A stretch of DNA of 51,454 bases from Delta-02 sp964513565. Lineage in GTDB: Bacteria; Desulfobacterota; Syntrophorhabdia; Syntrophorhabdales; Syntrophorhabdaceae. Position numbers and translations under genes: made by a program. Positions 1-7,753 of the stretch are shown here, in pieces. The notes beneath the pieces were generated by a model. The model was not told where the DNA came from. It searched no databases and saw nothing but the letters and a program-made list of their open reading frames with translations. Position 1 is the stretch's first letter. Each line of letters starts with the position of its first letter. The stretch lies in NCBI GenBank assembly GCA_964513565.1, contig CAZENE010000025.1:1-51454 (forward strand), given 5' to 3'.

Positions 1-15
1 CTGAGAGGAGAATGA

Positions 16-204
16 ATATGGATCGGAATCAGCATTTCGGGATTTTATGGAGATTCCTCATTTGAGCAATTGTCGCTTTTTGAGCAGACGGCGGATAATG
101 TGCAAAACGACAGGAGCGAAAGAATTGACAAGGTCATGGACAAGATAAGAAGCAAGCAGTGGGCTGAAAAAATAACTTTTGCCACATTAATCAAGAAAGA
201 ATAG
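16..204 (+). pseudogene. C-terminal remnant of a Y-family DNA polymerase (DinB/UmuC-like)
   Basis: Frame 1 from base 16 to the TAG at 202-204 encodes a tail typical of translesion polymerases: a little-finger-like strand IGISISGF, then FEQLSLFEQ (the family has QLSLFD, QLNLFD and similar), then a terminal helix SERIDKVMDKIRSKQ. An in-frame TGA at 13-15 separates it from whatever lies upstream and no good start codon follows that stop. It therefore looks like the end of a broken gene, or of a gene with a sequence error at the window edge. Only about 62 codons are visible, so the catalytic palm cannot be judged. The match rests on recognising the tail motifs. Confidence 0.55.
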
Positions 205-268
205 GGCGGGAACCTCGGCTGATTTCGATCGTTAGACAATTTGGCTTTTAGCTTAGACTGGATTCGAT

Positions 269-1069
269 ATGACTGTCATCCTCGCAATAGACGCCGCATG
301 GACAAACATAGAACCTAGCGGAGTTGCACTTGTCGCTCGGAACAGCAATGGCTGGAAATGTCTTTGCGTTGCCCCAAGCTATGATGCTTTTCTGGCATGC
401 GCAGAAAATATTCCCGTTGACTGGGAAACTAGTCGATTTGGAGGTTCTACCCCGCACATTCCGAGTTTGCTGTCCGCCGCGCAGAAGATTGCTGATAGCA
501 AGGTTGATCTCATTACACTTGACATGCCGATTACAACTGACACGTTAACAAGTCGCCGGGCCGCTGATAATGAGGTCTCAAAAATCTTTGGAGGGCGCGG
601 ATGTTCCACTCATTCGCCCAACTCTAAACGACCAGGTCGTTTGGGAACCAACATCACAAATCAGCTTTGCAATGCCGGCTATCCCCTCGCCACGACAATC
701 CATAGCCCCGGTACGCTTATGCGAACAATCGAGGTGTATCCGCATCCTGCATTGCTTAGGCTGCTTAATCGTGACTATCGAGTTCCATATAAGGTCGCCA
801 AGTCCCGAAACTACTGGCCTGAGTTAGTTATTCAAGATCGAATCGAACGCCTTCTTGATGAATTCAAGGAAATCGAACGCGCTTTGACTAATATTTTTGG
901 ACATACAGGGCTCAGAATGCCCGATGCCAGCGATATAAGGACCCTGGCAATGTTGAAGCGGTATGAAGATAGTATAGACAGTCTTATATGTGCGTGGGTC
1001 GGCGTACAGTACGTAAATTGCGAAGCAAAGCCTTACGGTGACCACAAAGCAGCAATATGGATTCCTTAA
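269..1069 (+). CDS. DUF429 family protein (predicted RNase H-like nuclease)
   Basis: This 266-residue protein shows the DUF429 pattern. It starts with AIDAAW and PSGVALV, has an internal LDMPIT acidic motif near residue 85, a conserved R-x-AD segment, the EVYPHPALL motif near residue 154, a D...DSLICAWVGVQY segment near residue 235 and the terminal IWIP. DUF429 proteins have an RNase H-like fold and are predicted nucleases, often carried on accessory DNA; no substrate is established here. The gene stands alone between a polymerase remnant and a repeat-rich gap, with no clear Shine-Dalgarno before the ATG. The cargo-like isolation fits horizontal acquisition, but that is inference. Confidence 0.8.
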   Translation: MTVILAIDAAWTNIEPSGVALVARNSNGWKCLCVAPSYDAFLACAENIPVDWETSRFGGSTPHIPSLLSAAQKIADSKVDLITLDMPITTDTLTSRRAADNEVSKIFGGRGCSTHSPNSKRPGRLGTNITNQLCNAGYPLATTIHSPGTLMRTIEVYPHPALLRLLNRDYRVPYKVAKSRNYWPELVIQDRIERLLDEFKEIERALTNIFGHTGLRMPDASDIRTLAMLKRYEDSIDSLICAWVGVQYVNCEAKPYGDHKAAIWIP

Positions 1070-1128
1070 GGTGAATCATGACTTGTGTTAGTAACGGTGT
1101 CTGTCGAGTCAAGTGTAAGCCAGAACAA

Positions 1129-1436
1129 CATAACGCCCCGGACGAGCAGCGCGCCGCGTCTGACTCGATTCGGTTGATGTGCCGAACCGTCCACCCGGCA
1201 CCAAATTTTATTTACTCGTGCTGCTCATCCGGGGCGATGTGCCCGTCGACAGGCGGGCACATCATTTCCATCAGGGTCTTCTCTGGCGTCACGACCAGCA
1301 TGAGTGGTACCTGGAATCCACCAGTCTCAAAAATCATCTTGGGTCATCGCGTACGCCGATGAACGGAACCGGCACAAACGTTTCGTAAATTTTGGTGTGT
1401 TCGCCAATGGGTGCGGGCGATTTACGGGGTGTTATG
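1129..1436. repeat. Nested inverted repeats after the DUF429 gene
   Basis: CATAACGCCCCG (1129-1140) is matched by CGGGGTGTTATG (1425-1436) with one mismatch. Within it, CGCCCCGGACGAGCAGC (1134-1150) is matched by GCTGCTCATCCGGGGCG (1220-1236), 16 of 17. The left arm is thus shared by two alternative right arms. The TAAC...GTTA ends recall integron attC sites, but the outer spacing is too long and the core triplets are off consensus. No gene is convincing between 1070 and 1553. Confidence 0.5.
1236..1263. repeat. Perfect 10-bp hairpin GATGTGCCCG / CGGGCACATC
   Basis: Perfect inverted repeat with an 8-base loop (1246-1253), directly abutting the right arm of the larger inverted repeat. No T-run follows on the plus strand, so an intrinsic terminator is not well supported. 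It may be part of a mobile or recombination structure. Confidence 0.5.
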
Positions 1437-1553
1437 GTAGCGGGTTCTCTTCCTGCAGTATTCACGTTATTCGAACGTTTTTCGGTAGTTTTCACTCTGC
1501 CATAGTGCTGTCACTCACCTCGGATATAATTAATATATAGGGGGATCGACGAC

Positions 1554-1739
1554 ATGTCGAAAGATACATTCGAAGTAAATGGCCTGGAATACGGGACGTT
1601 AGACACCCCGGACCCCGACGGCGCACTTGAACGCTCGGGCGTTGACAAGGACAACTGCTGTGAGCCTGATGACTGCGACGACTTCGGTAATAAATGCCTG
1701 ATATCGGCAATTACAGACGAGATACTCTTCGGGTCGTAG
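1554..1739 (+). CDS. Small acidic Cys-rich protein, unknown
   Basis: A 61-residue reading frame beginning MSKDTFEVNGLEYG. It is very acidic and has four cysteines in a short stretch (C-C-x4-C-x6-C, around residues 35-48), which could bind a metal. A GGGGG purine run lies about 9 bases before the ATG, and a TATAAT hexamer is visible at 1525-1530. I do not recognise a family. The surrounding gap is otherwise empty. The reverse-strand frames here show nothing protein-like. It is a plausible but unproven gene. Confidence 0.35.
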   Translation: MSKDTFEVNGLEYGTLDTPDPDGALERSGVDKDNCCEPDDCDDFGNKCLISAITDEILFGS

Positions 1740-1903
1740 CGGGGCGCCTCCAGCAAAGGTTTAATGCAGAAACACGATCTCTAACTCTATCATCCTTTGA
1801 CGTTCATCCACCAGACTGATTCGGTACTGCCTGTCATACAGTAAAATTCAACCAAACGAGATCAGTAACAAGGCCGTGCGCGTATACTATCAAGGAGAAA
1901 AAT

Positions 1904-2258
1904 ATGATATCGGCAGACAAGGCTCCCGCAGGAGAGGTCGAAAGAGTTCGCCGGGAGTCTCTGGAAGATTTCAAGGGATTTTTCGAATCGATCAAGAGAC
2001 TTTCTGATTCTGAGCAGACGGAAGGCCTGGAGCAGTATGCAACGGGAGTTCGTCCGCGATTGGATCAAGATGTTCGAGGCCATGGTCAGTATTTACGAAA
2101 CCGCAGGATCTCCGGAAGTGCTGAGTTTTACCTCGTTGCTTTGTGTCCTTCATGGCGGGTTGGATAAAATGTCAGCCGTAGAAAGTATGCTCTCCTGTTT
2201 CCTTTATTGCTCGTCCTTACCCGGCAAATTAAACATTGGATGGTGGCAAGGAGAATGA
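1904..2258 (+). pseudogene. Frameshifted small helical protein gene
   Basis: A strong Shine-Dalgarno (AAGGAG at 1892-1897) precedes the ATG at 1904. The first frame gives an amphipathic helical N-terminus (MISADKAPAGEVERV, then LEDFKGFFESIKRLSD) up to about base 2036, after which it turns into implausible sequence ending at 2167. A different frame from about 2037 continues with equally helical sequence (QREFVRDWIKMFEAMVSIYE). Joined, the two halves read like one phasin-like or coiled helical protein of roughly 75-110 residues. This suggests an indel near 2031-2040, either a mutation or an assembly error. Translational coupling of two overlapping frames is a less likely alternative. Confidence 0.4.
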
Positions 2259-2259
2259 G

Positions 2260-2508
2260 ATGAAAGCATTGATTGGATTGACCCTTTTGTTGTTGATACC
2301 CTTTGTCTGTCTGGCTGAAGACGAAACAAAGATTCTGGATAACAATTACCGGATCCAGCACAGGATCAAAGACGGCAAAGTTTATGACAATGACTACATG
2401 ATCAAGTACCGGATAAAGGACGGGAACATTTACGATTCAAATTATAACAAGGTCGGATCCTACAAGGGACCGAATTCCATACCTTCGGGCAAGGGGGGAA
2501 GAAAATAG
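2260..2508 (+). CDS. Small secreted protein with tandem YRIKDG repeats
   Basis: The start at 2260 is chosen because AAGGAG (2248-2253) lies six bases upstream and the protein then opens with a typical signal peptide: MKALIGLTLLLLIPFVCLAED, with cleavage likely after LA. The mature part is about 62 residues and made of short repeats: NNYRIQHRIKDGKVYDN, DYMIKYRIKDGNIYDS, NYNKVGSYKG. These resemble small periplasmic repeat proteins seen in deltaproteobacteria, in which each unit probably forms a beta hairpin. Export to the periplasm is predicted. No partner is evident and the function is unknown. Confidence 0.65.
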   Translation: MKALIGLTLLLLIPFVCLAEDETKILDNNYRIQHRIKDGKVYDNDYMIKYRIKDGNIYDSNYNKVGSYKGPNSIPSGKGGRK

Positions 2509-2560
2509 GACTTTTCGCATGATGAGGACTTTGAGACCATGACTCGATAGGAATCAAAGA

Positions 2561-2800
2561 ATGGGAGGGAGAATAAAATGCCGGGGACCATACTCGGTTG
2601 CAACCTCTGAACATAATGAGAACGTTCGCAAGCATGCACCGGTTGAGCCCATATCAGAAGAGGAGTATTACCGGGGAGTGAATGCTATTGCGGGAAAATG
2701 CCGGTGCGGCGGGGTATATACCCTCGACGCACCACCTCGTTGCCCCAAGTGCCATTCAACGCGAATTAAGGAAGGTAAGGCGGTTGTCATGTATGACTGA
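2561..2800 (+). CDS. Small zinc-ribbon protein
   Basis: A 79-residue protein with a clear C-terminal zinc ribbon: C-R-C-G-G near residue 47, a ten-residue spacer, then C-P-K-C (about residue 61). The segment before it (VEPISEEEYYRGVNAIAGKC) looks like a short helix, and the tail carries charged residues. AGGA lies eight bases before the ATG. The first 20-25 residues are less convincing, so the true start may lie slightly downstream. It probably binds zinc and perhaps nucleic acid. It lies just ahead of another zinc-ribbon protein (the ERCC4 nuclease fusion). Confidence 0.5.
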   Translation: MGGRIKCRGPYSVATSEHNENVRKHAPVEPISEEEYYRGVNAIAGKCRCGGVYTLDAPPRCPKCHSTRIKEGKAVVMYD

Positions 2801-3033
2801 TGATATCGTTGCGGGACGGGCCATGTATTTACGGCAACGTTTATTATTCGCCGGAAGGCCTCGCCTATGATCGCCCGATCCAATTCTAACTTTCGTACCC
2901 ACTGTAAACAGCATTCTTCGTCACGACGGAAAGCGGAAAGGTCGGGAACATGTCAAGTCCCCGGCAACGGTCACAGGGCATAACGAAGGGGAGGGGGCAG
3001 GCCCTAGGGTCCGTCTCACTTTGGAGGGGCAAC

Positions 3034-3963
3034 GTGAACACATATGAATACTCCTGCAGTCACTGCAACTATTTTATAGAAACCAGCGGCCCGTGGCCTT
3101 ACTATGGGAAGGACACGAAAAAGCGCGTCACGCCCGGGCAATTCTATATGCCGGCAGATCCAATCCGAGGACTGACAGCAAGGGTCTATTGTCCTACCTG
3201 CGACAAAGAGAAAGATTACATCATCGTCCAATACAAAATACCCCTGATGAAACCTGACGATGTTTGGCTCGAAGATATGCCGAGAAAAACGAGGATGAAC
3301 TGCCGCAAGTGCGGGCAAGCCGTCTACCTGATACTCCCGGAGAAATCGATCCCGTGTCCCCGCTGCAAAAAAGGGGTGTTCGAGACCTTTCGGTGCGACG
3401 TAGACGCGCGCCCTTATTATCCACTTGCGCCTACCAAATTAGCTTTAAGGGTGAGACAGGATGGCAAGCCGATTACTGTACCAAAACCGACCGCTATCAT
3501 AGACTCTGCCGAGCACATGGGATACACGTTTGCGAGATTCTCGAACTGGTTTTCTGGAACGATACGAAGACGACTATCCACTGGAGACTATACATTGCTC
3601 GGGCTAGAGAAAGAGATAGCAATCGAGAGGAAGACCCTGTCCGACCTGGTAAACTCGATCATACAGGAGAGGAAGCGTTTCATAGCCAAATGTGAGAAAC
3701 TTGCCGCGTTCAAAAAGAAATGCATCGTCATCGAGGGAAGCTTAAGCGCCCTGAAGACCCCCTATGAAGAATCGCGGGCCCACCCCAATGCGGTCCTGGG
3801 CAGTATTGTAGCGGTACAGGAGCGGTGGGACATCCCGATTTACTTTCTTGATACGTTTCTCCTTGCCGAGGAATTCGTTGCCAGTATGCTCAGCAAGCAC
3901 TATGCATACCACTGGCTTGAAGCAAATGGCTATGAACGTTGTCTGATAGAGGGTGATATATAA
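3034..3963 (+). CDS. ERCC4-type nuclease with N-terminal zinc ribbons
   Basis: The GTG at 3034 is preferred because GGAGGGG (3023-3029) lies just upstream; the open frame extends back to 2950 but that part looks non-coding. The N-terminal half has two or three zinc-ribbon pairs (CSHC near residue 9, CPTC near 54, CRKC near 93, CPRC near 109). The C-terminal half is an ERCC4/XPF-like nuclease: IIDSAE, STGDYTLLGLEKEIAIERKTLSDL (the GD...ERK...D signature) and R-RFIAKCEKLAAF. The key acidic and ERK residues are present. Such proteins cut DNA with a metal ion. Fusion to zinc ribbons suggests a phage or plasmid-type structure-specific endonuclease; the substrate is unknown. Confidence 0.75.
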   Translation: MNTYEYSCSHCNYFIETSGPWPYYGKDTKKRVTPGQFYMPADPIRGLTARVYCPTCDKEKDYIIVQYKIPLMKPDDVWLEDMPRKTRMNCRKCGQAVYLILPEKSIPCPRCKKGVFETFRCDVDARPYYPLAPTKLALRVRQDGKPITVPKPTAIIDSAEHMGYTFARFSNWFSGTIRRRLSTGDYTLLGLEKEIAIERKTLSDLVNSIIQERKRFIAKCEKLAAFKKKCIVIEGSLSALKTPYEESRAHPNAVLGSIVAVQERWDIPIYFLDTFLLAEEFVASMLSKHYAYHWLEANGYERCLIEGDI

Positions 3964-3998
3964 TCGTATATTTGAGAACCAGAAAAGGAGACATGTAA

Positions 3999-4185
3999 TT
4001 GGCCAAAGATAGTTACAAGACCGCGCGAAACCCGAAGAACATCGTCTGGAAAGGCTTTTATAGAGCGTCGCTATGGCAAGAAGAACCTTGGTCCTTGGGA
4101 TGACTTCGAGTGGGGAATGATCAACGGCAAACTCTCTGCCCTTCGGTGGATTTTAGGCGACGAGTGGGATATGCTTGATACGTGA
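3999..4185 (+). pseudogene. Frameshifted small conserved protein (LGPWDDFEWGMINGKL type)
   Basis: AAGGAG (3985-3990) precedes a TTG start at 3999. That frame reads MAKDSYKTARNPKNIVWKGF and then loses sense near 4060. A second frame picks up at about 4063 with RRYGKKNLGPWDDFEWGM and continues through NGKLSALRWILGDEWDMLDT to the TGA at 4183-4185. The second half looks like a small protein motif I have seen in environmental bacteria and phages, but I cannot name the family with certainty. A one-base indel between about 4059 and 4066 would restore one protein of about 61 residues. Function unknown. Confidence 0.5.
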
Positions 4186-4284
4186 GCGTTCTCATGAATG
4201 TGACGTTGCGTTGCATTCATGACTACATTGATTAAAGATTCCGGCGCAGTGTGTTGTTGAGCAAGCGAGAGGATAGGGGAATAT

Positions 4285-4911
4285 ATGGGGAAGAAAAGCG
4301 ATTGGTCTGACAAAATGACCCCATCGCTCAAGACCGCTATTCAACAGGTAGCGCATGCTTCATATTTAAACGCATGCGAACTTATGAAGGATGCCATAGT
4401 TCTAAGGCGTGACGGGCGATACGCACGGGCAGGAGCATTAGCCATCCTTTCGGAAGAAGAGTTCTCGAAGACATTTATTCTCCTCCTGTGTTTGGAACAG
4501 AATCGATGGGATTCTGTGATAATGGATGCTCTGAGAAGGCATCCAGAGAAACAAGGCATGGCCAATGGCATGAGGGAATATATGGGATGGCTGGTGGCGA
4601 ACTACGAGAAGGTGATGAAGATGAACCAGACTTCCTTTGTTCCCATCACTCCAGCAACCATTCCGGAGAGACAGCAATTGGAGGAGATAATCGCCAAAAC
4701 CAAGCAAGAGATCGGCATCAGGAGGAAAGACAAACTGAAACAAGCCCTCCTATATGTCGGTCTGGACCGAAAGGCGAGCATAACCTCCGATCCACGGGAC
4801 GTGGATATGAGCGTAGTTGACAATTTTTTCAACGAAACCGAAAGGTTCAAAGAGATTGTTGAGCAGGCGATGTTCAGACTAATACCTGGTTTTAGTGTGA
4901 TCGTAGTTTAA
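4285..4911 (+). CDS. AbiV-like abortive infection protein (HEPN-type)
   Basis: A 208-residue helical protein. Residues 22-75 show the AbiV pattern: ASYLNACELMKDAIVL, then a G-RYARAGALAILSEEEFSKTFILLL segment, i.e. repeated helices with A-LA---EE--K. In Lactococcus AbiV blocks phage development at translation, and the family is related to HEPN domains. The second half (helical, with a charged stretch near residues 130-150) is less conserved. The ATG at 4285 follows AGGGGA. The location in a zone with AbiE and a nuclease supports a defence role. Whether this homologue is protective is not shown. Confidence 0.65.
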   Translation: MGKKSDWSDKMTPSLKTAIQQVAHASYLNACELMKDAIVLRRDGRYARAGALAILSEEEFSKTFILLLCLEQNRWDSVIMDALRRHPEKQGMANGMREYMGWLVANYEKVMKMNQTSFVPITPATIPERQQLEEIIAKTKQEIGIRRKDKLKQALLYVGLDRKASITSDPRDVDMSVVDNFFNETERFKEIVEQAMFRLIPGFSVIVV

Positions 4912-4992
4912 AGATGCAGGCCTGTCGAAAACCGGGCTGGCGAAGCCGTCTCGATTAACCACGGTCTGACCTCATTTCAGTCTTCATTCATT

Positions 4993-5493
4993 TTGTCTGA
5001 TCAGGGTTCTATATTTGTCGCAAAAGACGTCAATATAATTCTTCTTGCTGACAACAATATAACACAGTATAATCCTCAGCAAAGAGGACACGGTGAGACT
5101 TGGGAGCGGCAAGGTTTTACATCAATAGAACTCATTATTGTGATGATAGTTTTGAGTATCCTGGGAGCCGCGGTCATAATAAAAAACCCCTTTGGTCTTA
5201 AGGATTATTCTGGAATAGCAAGGGATCAACTCATAGCAGACATCCGGTTAATCCAGATGAAAGCGATCGGCTCTAAGACCTCACAGACAATCACGTTTTT
5301 CGTAGCTGCCGATGGCGGGTTTTACAATCTCGGTACGTTGCGCAAACATCTCCCCGGAAACGCACAGGTCACGTCCAGTTTTGCGAATTCCATAACCTTC
5401 AATAATCGTGGTGAACCATCGGGTTCCGGCGATATAAAATTGACCGGTGATGCCAAAGTTACTATCATCCCCGAAACAGGCAGGGCGGAGTGA
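4993..5493 (+). CDS. GspH/FimT-like type IV pseudopilin
   Basis: The protein has a prepilin signature, RQGF-TSIELIIVMIVLSILGAA, with peptidase cleavage expected between G and F at about residue 41 and the essential Glu at +5. The soluble domain is about 100 residues with the G-x-...SFANSITFNNRGEPSGSGDIKL pattern common to GspH/FimT minor pilins. The TTG start at 4993 leaves an unusually long leader. GTG at 5092 would give a normal short leader (RBS-like AGAGGA before it) but lies in another frame, so a frameshift in the leader is possible. The gene is followed immediately by a second prepilin start that is broken. Confidence 0.6.
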   Translation: MSDQGSIFVAKDVNIILLADNNITQYNPQQRGHGETWERQGFTSIELIIVMIVLSILGAAVIIKNPFGLKDYSGIARDQLIADIRLIQMKAIGSKTSQTITFFVAADGGFYNLGTLRKHLPGNAQVTSSFANSITFNNRGEPSGSGDIKLTGDAKVTIIPETGRAE

Positions 5494-5558
5494 ACAACAA
5501 GGGCTTCACCCTGATAGAAATGATAATTTTCACAGCGCCTCACAGGCACATGATTTAA
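5490..5558 (+). pseudogene. Truncated second prepilin gene
   Basis: A GTG at 5490 overlaps the stop of the upstream pseudopilin gene and starts MNNKGFTLIEMIIF, a textbook prepilin cleavage site and hydrophobic helix. After 14 codons the sequence diverges to TAPHRHMI and stops at 5556-5558. Minor pilin genes normally follow one another in an operon, so the rest of this pilin cluster has been lost at about base 5531. The sequence that follows belongs to unrelated remnants on the other strand. Confidence 0.7.
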
Positions 5559-5690
5559 ACTTAACATTATTCGTGAGGTTTGCATCTTCGATTCTCTTGG
5601 CGAATCTTTGAGACATCTGCTTACCCAAAATACCAAGACTGTTCCGAAAGGTTTGGTTTATGTCTTTTGCAACCACTATATTCCGCTACA

Positions 5691-5933
5691 TCATGGTCGG
5701 AGTGACGTTGTGCAGAACGCTGAAAACACCAGATCCGGGGCTTGTTCTCTAAAAAGAGTGATAATCTCATCGGGCGAACCTTTCTGCTCGCACGCCAGTA
5801 AAAGATCGAGGCCTGTATAGCCATTGCTGGTTCTGGCCTTCAGCTTTGCACCGTAGTCGAACAAAAGCCTGGCAATATCGGGAAAGTTCCATCGGCGGCT
5901 GGAATGCCCTCCCTTATTTTTGAACAGTTTCAA
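5691..5933 (-). pseudogene. Ankyrin-repeat protein fragment
   Basis: An 80-codon reverse-strand frame contains one clear ankyrin repeat and part of a second: FPDIARLLFDYGAKLKARTS, then NGYTGLDLLLACEQKG and SPDEIITLFREQAPDLV. The N-terminal residues before it (MKLFKNKGGHSSRR) look like the end of a preceding repeat rather than a real start, and there is no good ribosome binding site. It is most likely the truncated end of a larger ankyrin gene whose 5' part was replaced by the AbiE locus. Confidence 0.5.
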
Positions 5934-5950
5934 ATCAGTACGTTTCTACC

Positions 5951-5968
5951 TTGTACCACATGATACAA
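5951..5968. promoter_or_regulatory. Upstream palindrome, candidate AbiEi site
   Basis: TTGTACCACATGATACAA has 5-bp arms (TTGTA/TACAA) and sits just upstream of the AbiE promoter. AbiEi antitoxins bind inverted repeats in their own promoter, so this is a candidate second operator. Confidence 0.35.
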
Positions 5969-5976
5969 ATAATCCC

Positions 5977-6005
5977 TTGCTGAAGTATTTACTTCATGCT
6001 ACAAT
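5977..6005 (+). promoter_or_regulatory. AbiE promoter with embedded operator palindrome
   Basis: TTGCTG (5977-5982) and TACAAT (6000-6005) are separated by 17 bp. A perfect 7-bp dyad, TGAAGTA-TT-TACTTCA (5981-5996), fills the spacer, where a bound repressor would block RNA polymerase. The -10 ends only six bases before the ATG at 6012, and no Shine-Dalgarno is present, so the mRNA may be leaderless. Confidence 0.6.
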
Positions 6006-6011
6006 ACAATC

Positions 6012-6806
6012 ATGAAAGTACTCGGTAAAATGGAAAACCAGTTCTTCGCCTATCTCCAGATGAGGCAACTGACAACAATCAGGTCTGGCGATATACAGGC
6101 CAGCCTCGGTCTCTCAGCAATACAGGAAAGAAAACTGCTGAGCCGCCTTTCCCGTGCAGGAATGATCACACGTGTTCGAAGAGGTCTGTACCTTGTCCCG
6201 GAACGCCTGCCGGTCAGCGGCGCATGGTCAGCCGACCCAACAGTGGCCCTGAACACCCTGATGCGGGAACTGGGAGGGCGATACCAGATCTGCGGGCTCA
6301 ACGCATTCAACTTCTATGGATGGGATGAACAGATCCCGATGAGGATCTATGCGTACAACGACAAAATATTCGGGGAGAAGAAACTCGGGTCGATAACGAT
6401 CAACCTCATTAAGGTAGACGCGAAGCGTTTGGGAGCCATCAGAAAGGTTAAGAGGCCTGACGGGGTTGTAACCGTCTATCCGTCACGAGAACGGGCCCTT
6501 ATCGACGCCGTCTACGACTGGTCGCGATTCAATTCGCTCCCCAGGGCGTACAGGTGGATACGCAAGGACCTCAGGGACGGCAAGATAAGCGCTGCAACGC
6601 TGGCCAACTGCGCCCTGCGCTTTGGTGATGTAGGGACTATCCGTAGACTGAGTGCCTTGCTCGAAGCGGAAGGCATTGAAGAGACGGTGCTGCGGAGTCT
6701 CGAGAAATCCCTCAAGCCGACATCGGCATCCATACCTTTTGTTCCGAGAAAGGCTAAGAAAGGCAGGTTCAGCAGGAGATGGGGGGTGGTGATGAATGAA
6801 GCGTGA
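6012..6806 (+). CDS. abiEi: AbiEi antitoxin of type IV toxin-antitoxin system
   Basis: A 264-residue protein with the AbiEi arrangement. An N-terminal winged-helix region (residues about 10-60: YLQMRQLTTIRSGDIQ, LSRLSRAGMITRVRRGLYLV) is followed by the C-terminal antitoxin domain with IYAYNDKIFGEKKLG, VTVYPSRERALIDAVYD and a basic tail. The N-terminal part normally binds operator DNA to repress the locus, and the C-terminal part neutralises AbiEii without a stable complex. Palindromes in the promoter support autoregulation. Its end overlaps the toxin gene by 11 bases, so the two are translated together. Confidence 0.85.
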   Translation: MKVLGKMENQFFAYLQMRQLTTIRSGDIQASLGLSAIQERKLLSRLSRAGMITRVRRGLYLVPERLPVSGAWSADPTVALNTLMRELGGRYQICGLNAFNFYGWDEQIPMRIYAYNDKIFGEKKLGSITINLIKVDAKRLGAIRKVKRPDGVVTVYPSRERALIDAVYDWSRFNSLPRAYRWIRKDLRDGKISAATLANCALRFGDVGTIRRLSALLEAEGIEETVLRSLEKSLKPTSASIPFVPRKAKKGRFSRRWGVVMNEA

Positions 6807-7698
6807 CACTCCACTGAATATATATGAAAAGGACCCTGCGCTATTCAAGGAAGCTATCGAAACGAGCGAAAGAGAAACCGGGTTCCCGGCCTCGATGATA
6901 GAGAAGGACTATTTCTGTACCCTGGTGCTCGACCATCTTGGGGCAACCGGCAGGAATGGTCTTGCGTTCAAGGGCGGGACATGCCTCGCCAAGGTTCATG
7001 CCGATTTCTACCGGCTTAGCGAGGACCTGGACTTCACCATTCCGATGGCTTCGGGAGCTTCTTCTCAAATGCGAAGCGATGCTTTTGATCCTGTGAGGGC
7101 CGCCATCCAGTCTCTTACGGAAAAATATCCATCCTTCCATATAGAAGAACTGCGCGGCGCGGACAGGTCGAGACAATACTTTACGTATCTTACCTATCCG
7201 TCCAGGTACGGGCGCGGCGAGGGAAAGATCAAGATCGAGGTGGGGCTGCGGGAACCATTGCGGGATGCGCTAATCCAAGGGGCTGCGAAAACGCTCCTTC
7301 TCAACCCCTTTTTGAAGACGGCCCTTTTCCGGCCGATCAGTATGCCCTGCATGTCTCTCAGGGAATCCATGGCCGAGAAGTTCAGGGCGGCCCTCACACG
7401 GCGGGAAGTTGCAATCCGGGACTTTTACGACATCGGGTTCGTCGTAGAATCCCTGGGCTGGGACCATCTGGATGAAGAATTCCTGAATATGGTCCGGCAG
7501 AAACTGGCCGTGCCCAGGAACCCCACACCTGATGTGTCTGATGCCCGCCTTATCGACCTGAAAGCCCAGATGGAGACACAATTGAAACCTGTATTGCGTT
7601 CCAGAGACTTCGATGTTTTTGACCTGGAGAAAGCCGTTGATCTTGTCAGACAGGTTGCGAACGCGCTGGAGGTTGTCGATACTTTGCCTTCGCCCTAA
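6796..7698 (+). CDS. abiEii: AbiEii nucleotidyltransferase toxin
   Basis: A 300-residue DUF1814/AbiEii-type nucleotidyltransferase. Motif I is KGGTCLAKVHADFYRLSEDL (G-G-x-S/T-L...R-x-SEDLDF, residues about 55-76), which holds the catalytic acidic residues. Motif III is IKIEVGLREP, and motif IV, MAEKFRAALTRREVAIRDFYDI, carries the conserved Lys and Asp. AbiEii enzymes are GTP- or NTP-dependent toxins that stop growth; related enzymes add nucleotides to tRNA. The gene is complete and follows its antitoxin. In a region full of broken genes, this intact pair suggests selection or addiction. Confidence 0.85.
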   Translation: MKRDTPLNIYEKDPALFKEAIETSERETGFPASMIEKDYFCTLVLDHLGATGRNGLAFKGGTCLAKVHADFYRLSEDLDFTIPMASGASSQMRSDAFDPVRAAIQSLTEKYPSFHIEELRGADRSRQYFTYLTYPSRYGRGEGKIKIEVGLREPLRDALIQGAAKTLLLNPFLKTALFRPISMPCMSLRESMAEKFRAALTRREVAIRDFYDIGFVVESLGWDHLDEEFLNMVRQKLAVPRNPTPDVSDARLIDLKAQMETQLKPVLRSRDFDVFDLEKAVDLVRQVANALEVVDTLPSP

Positions 7699-7714
7699 GC
7701 TGGCCGTGGGTAGG

Positions 7715-7753
7715 ATATGTCCATACCGTGGACATATCGATATAGTATGTCCA
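7715..7753. repeat. TATGTCCA inverted and direct repeats
   Basis: ATATGTCCA (7715-7723) and TGGACATAT (7729-7737) form a perfect 9-bp dyad with a 5-base centre. A third copy, GTATGTCCA, lies at 7745-7753, and TGGAC recurs at 7769-7773. The dyad sits between abiEii and the broken isomerase gene and could be an operator for the latter, or a short terminator without a T-run. Confidence 0.4.

Noticed and set aside
1078..1362. 94-codon open frame after the DUF429 gene
   Set aside because: It runs through the inverted repeats, has many Cys/Pro/Ser from GC-rich palindromes and no family resemblance.
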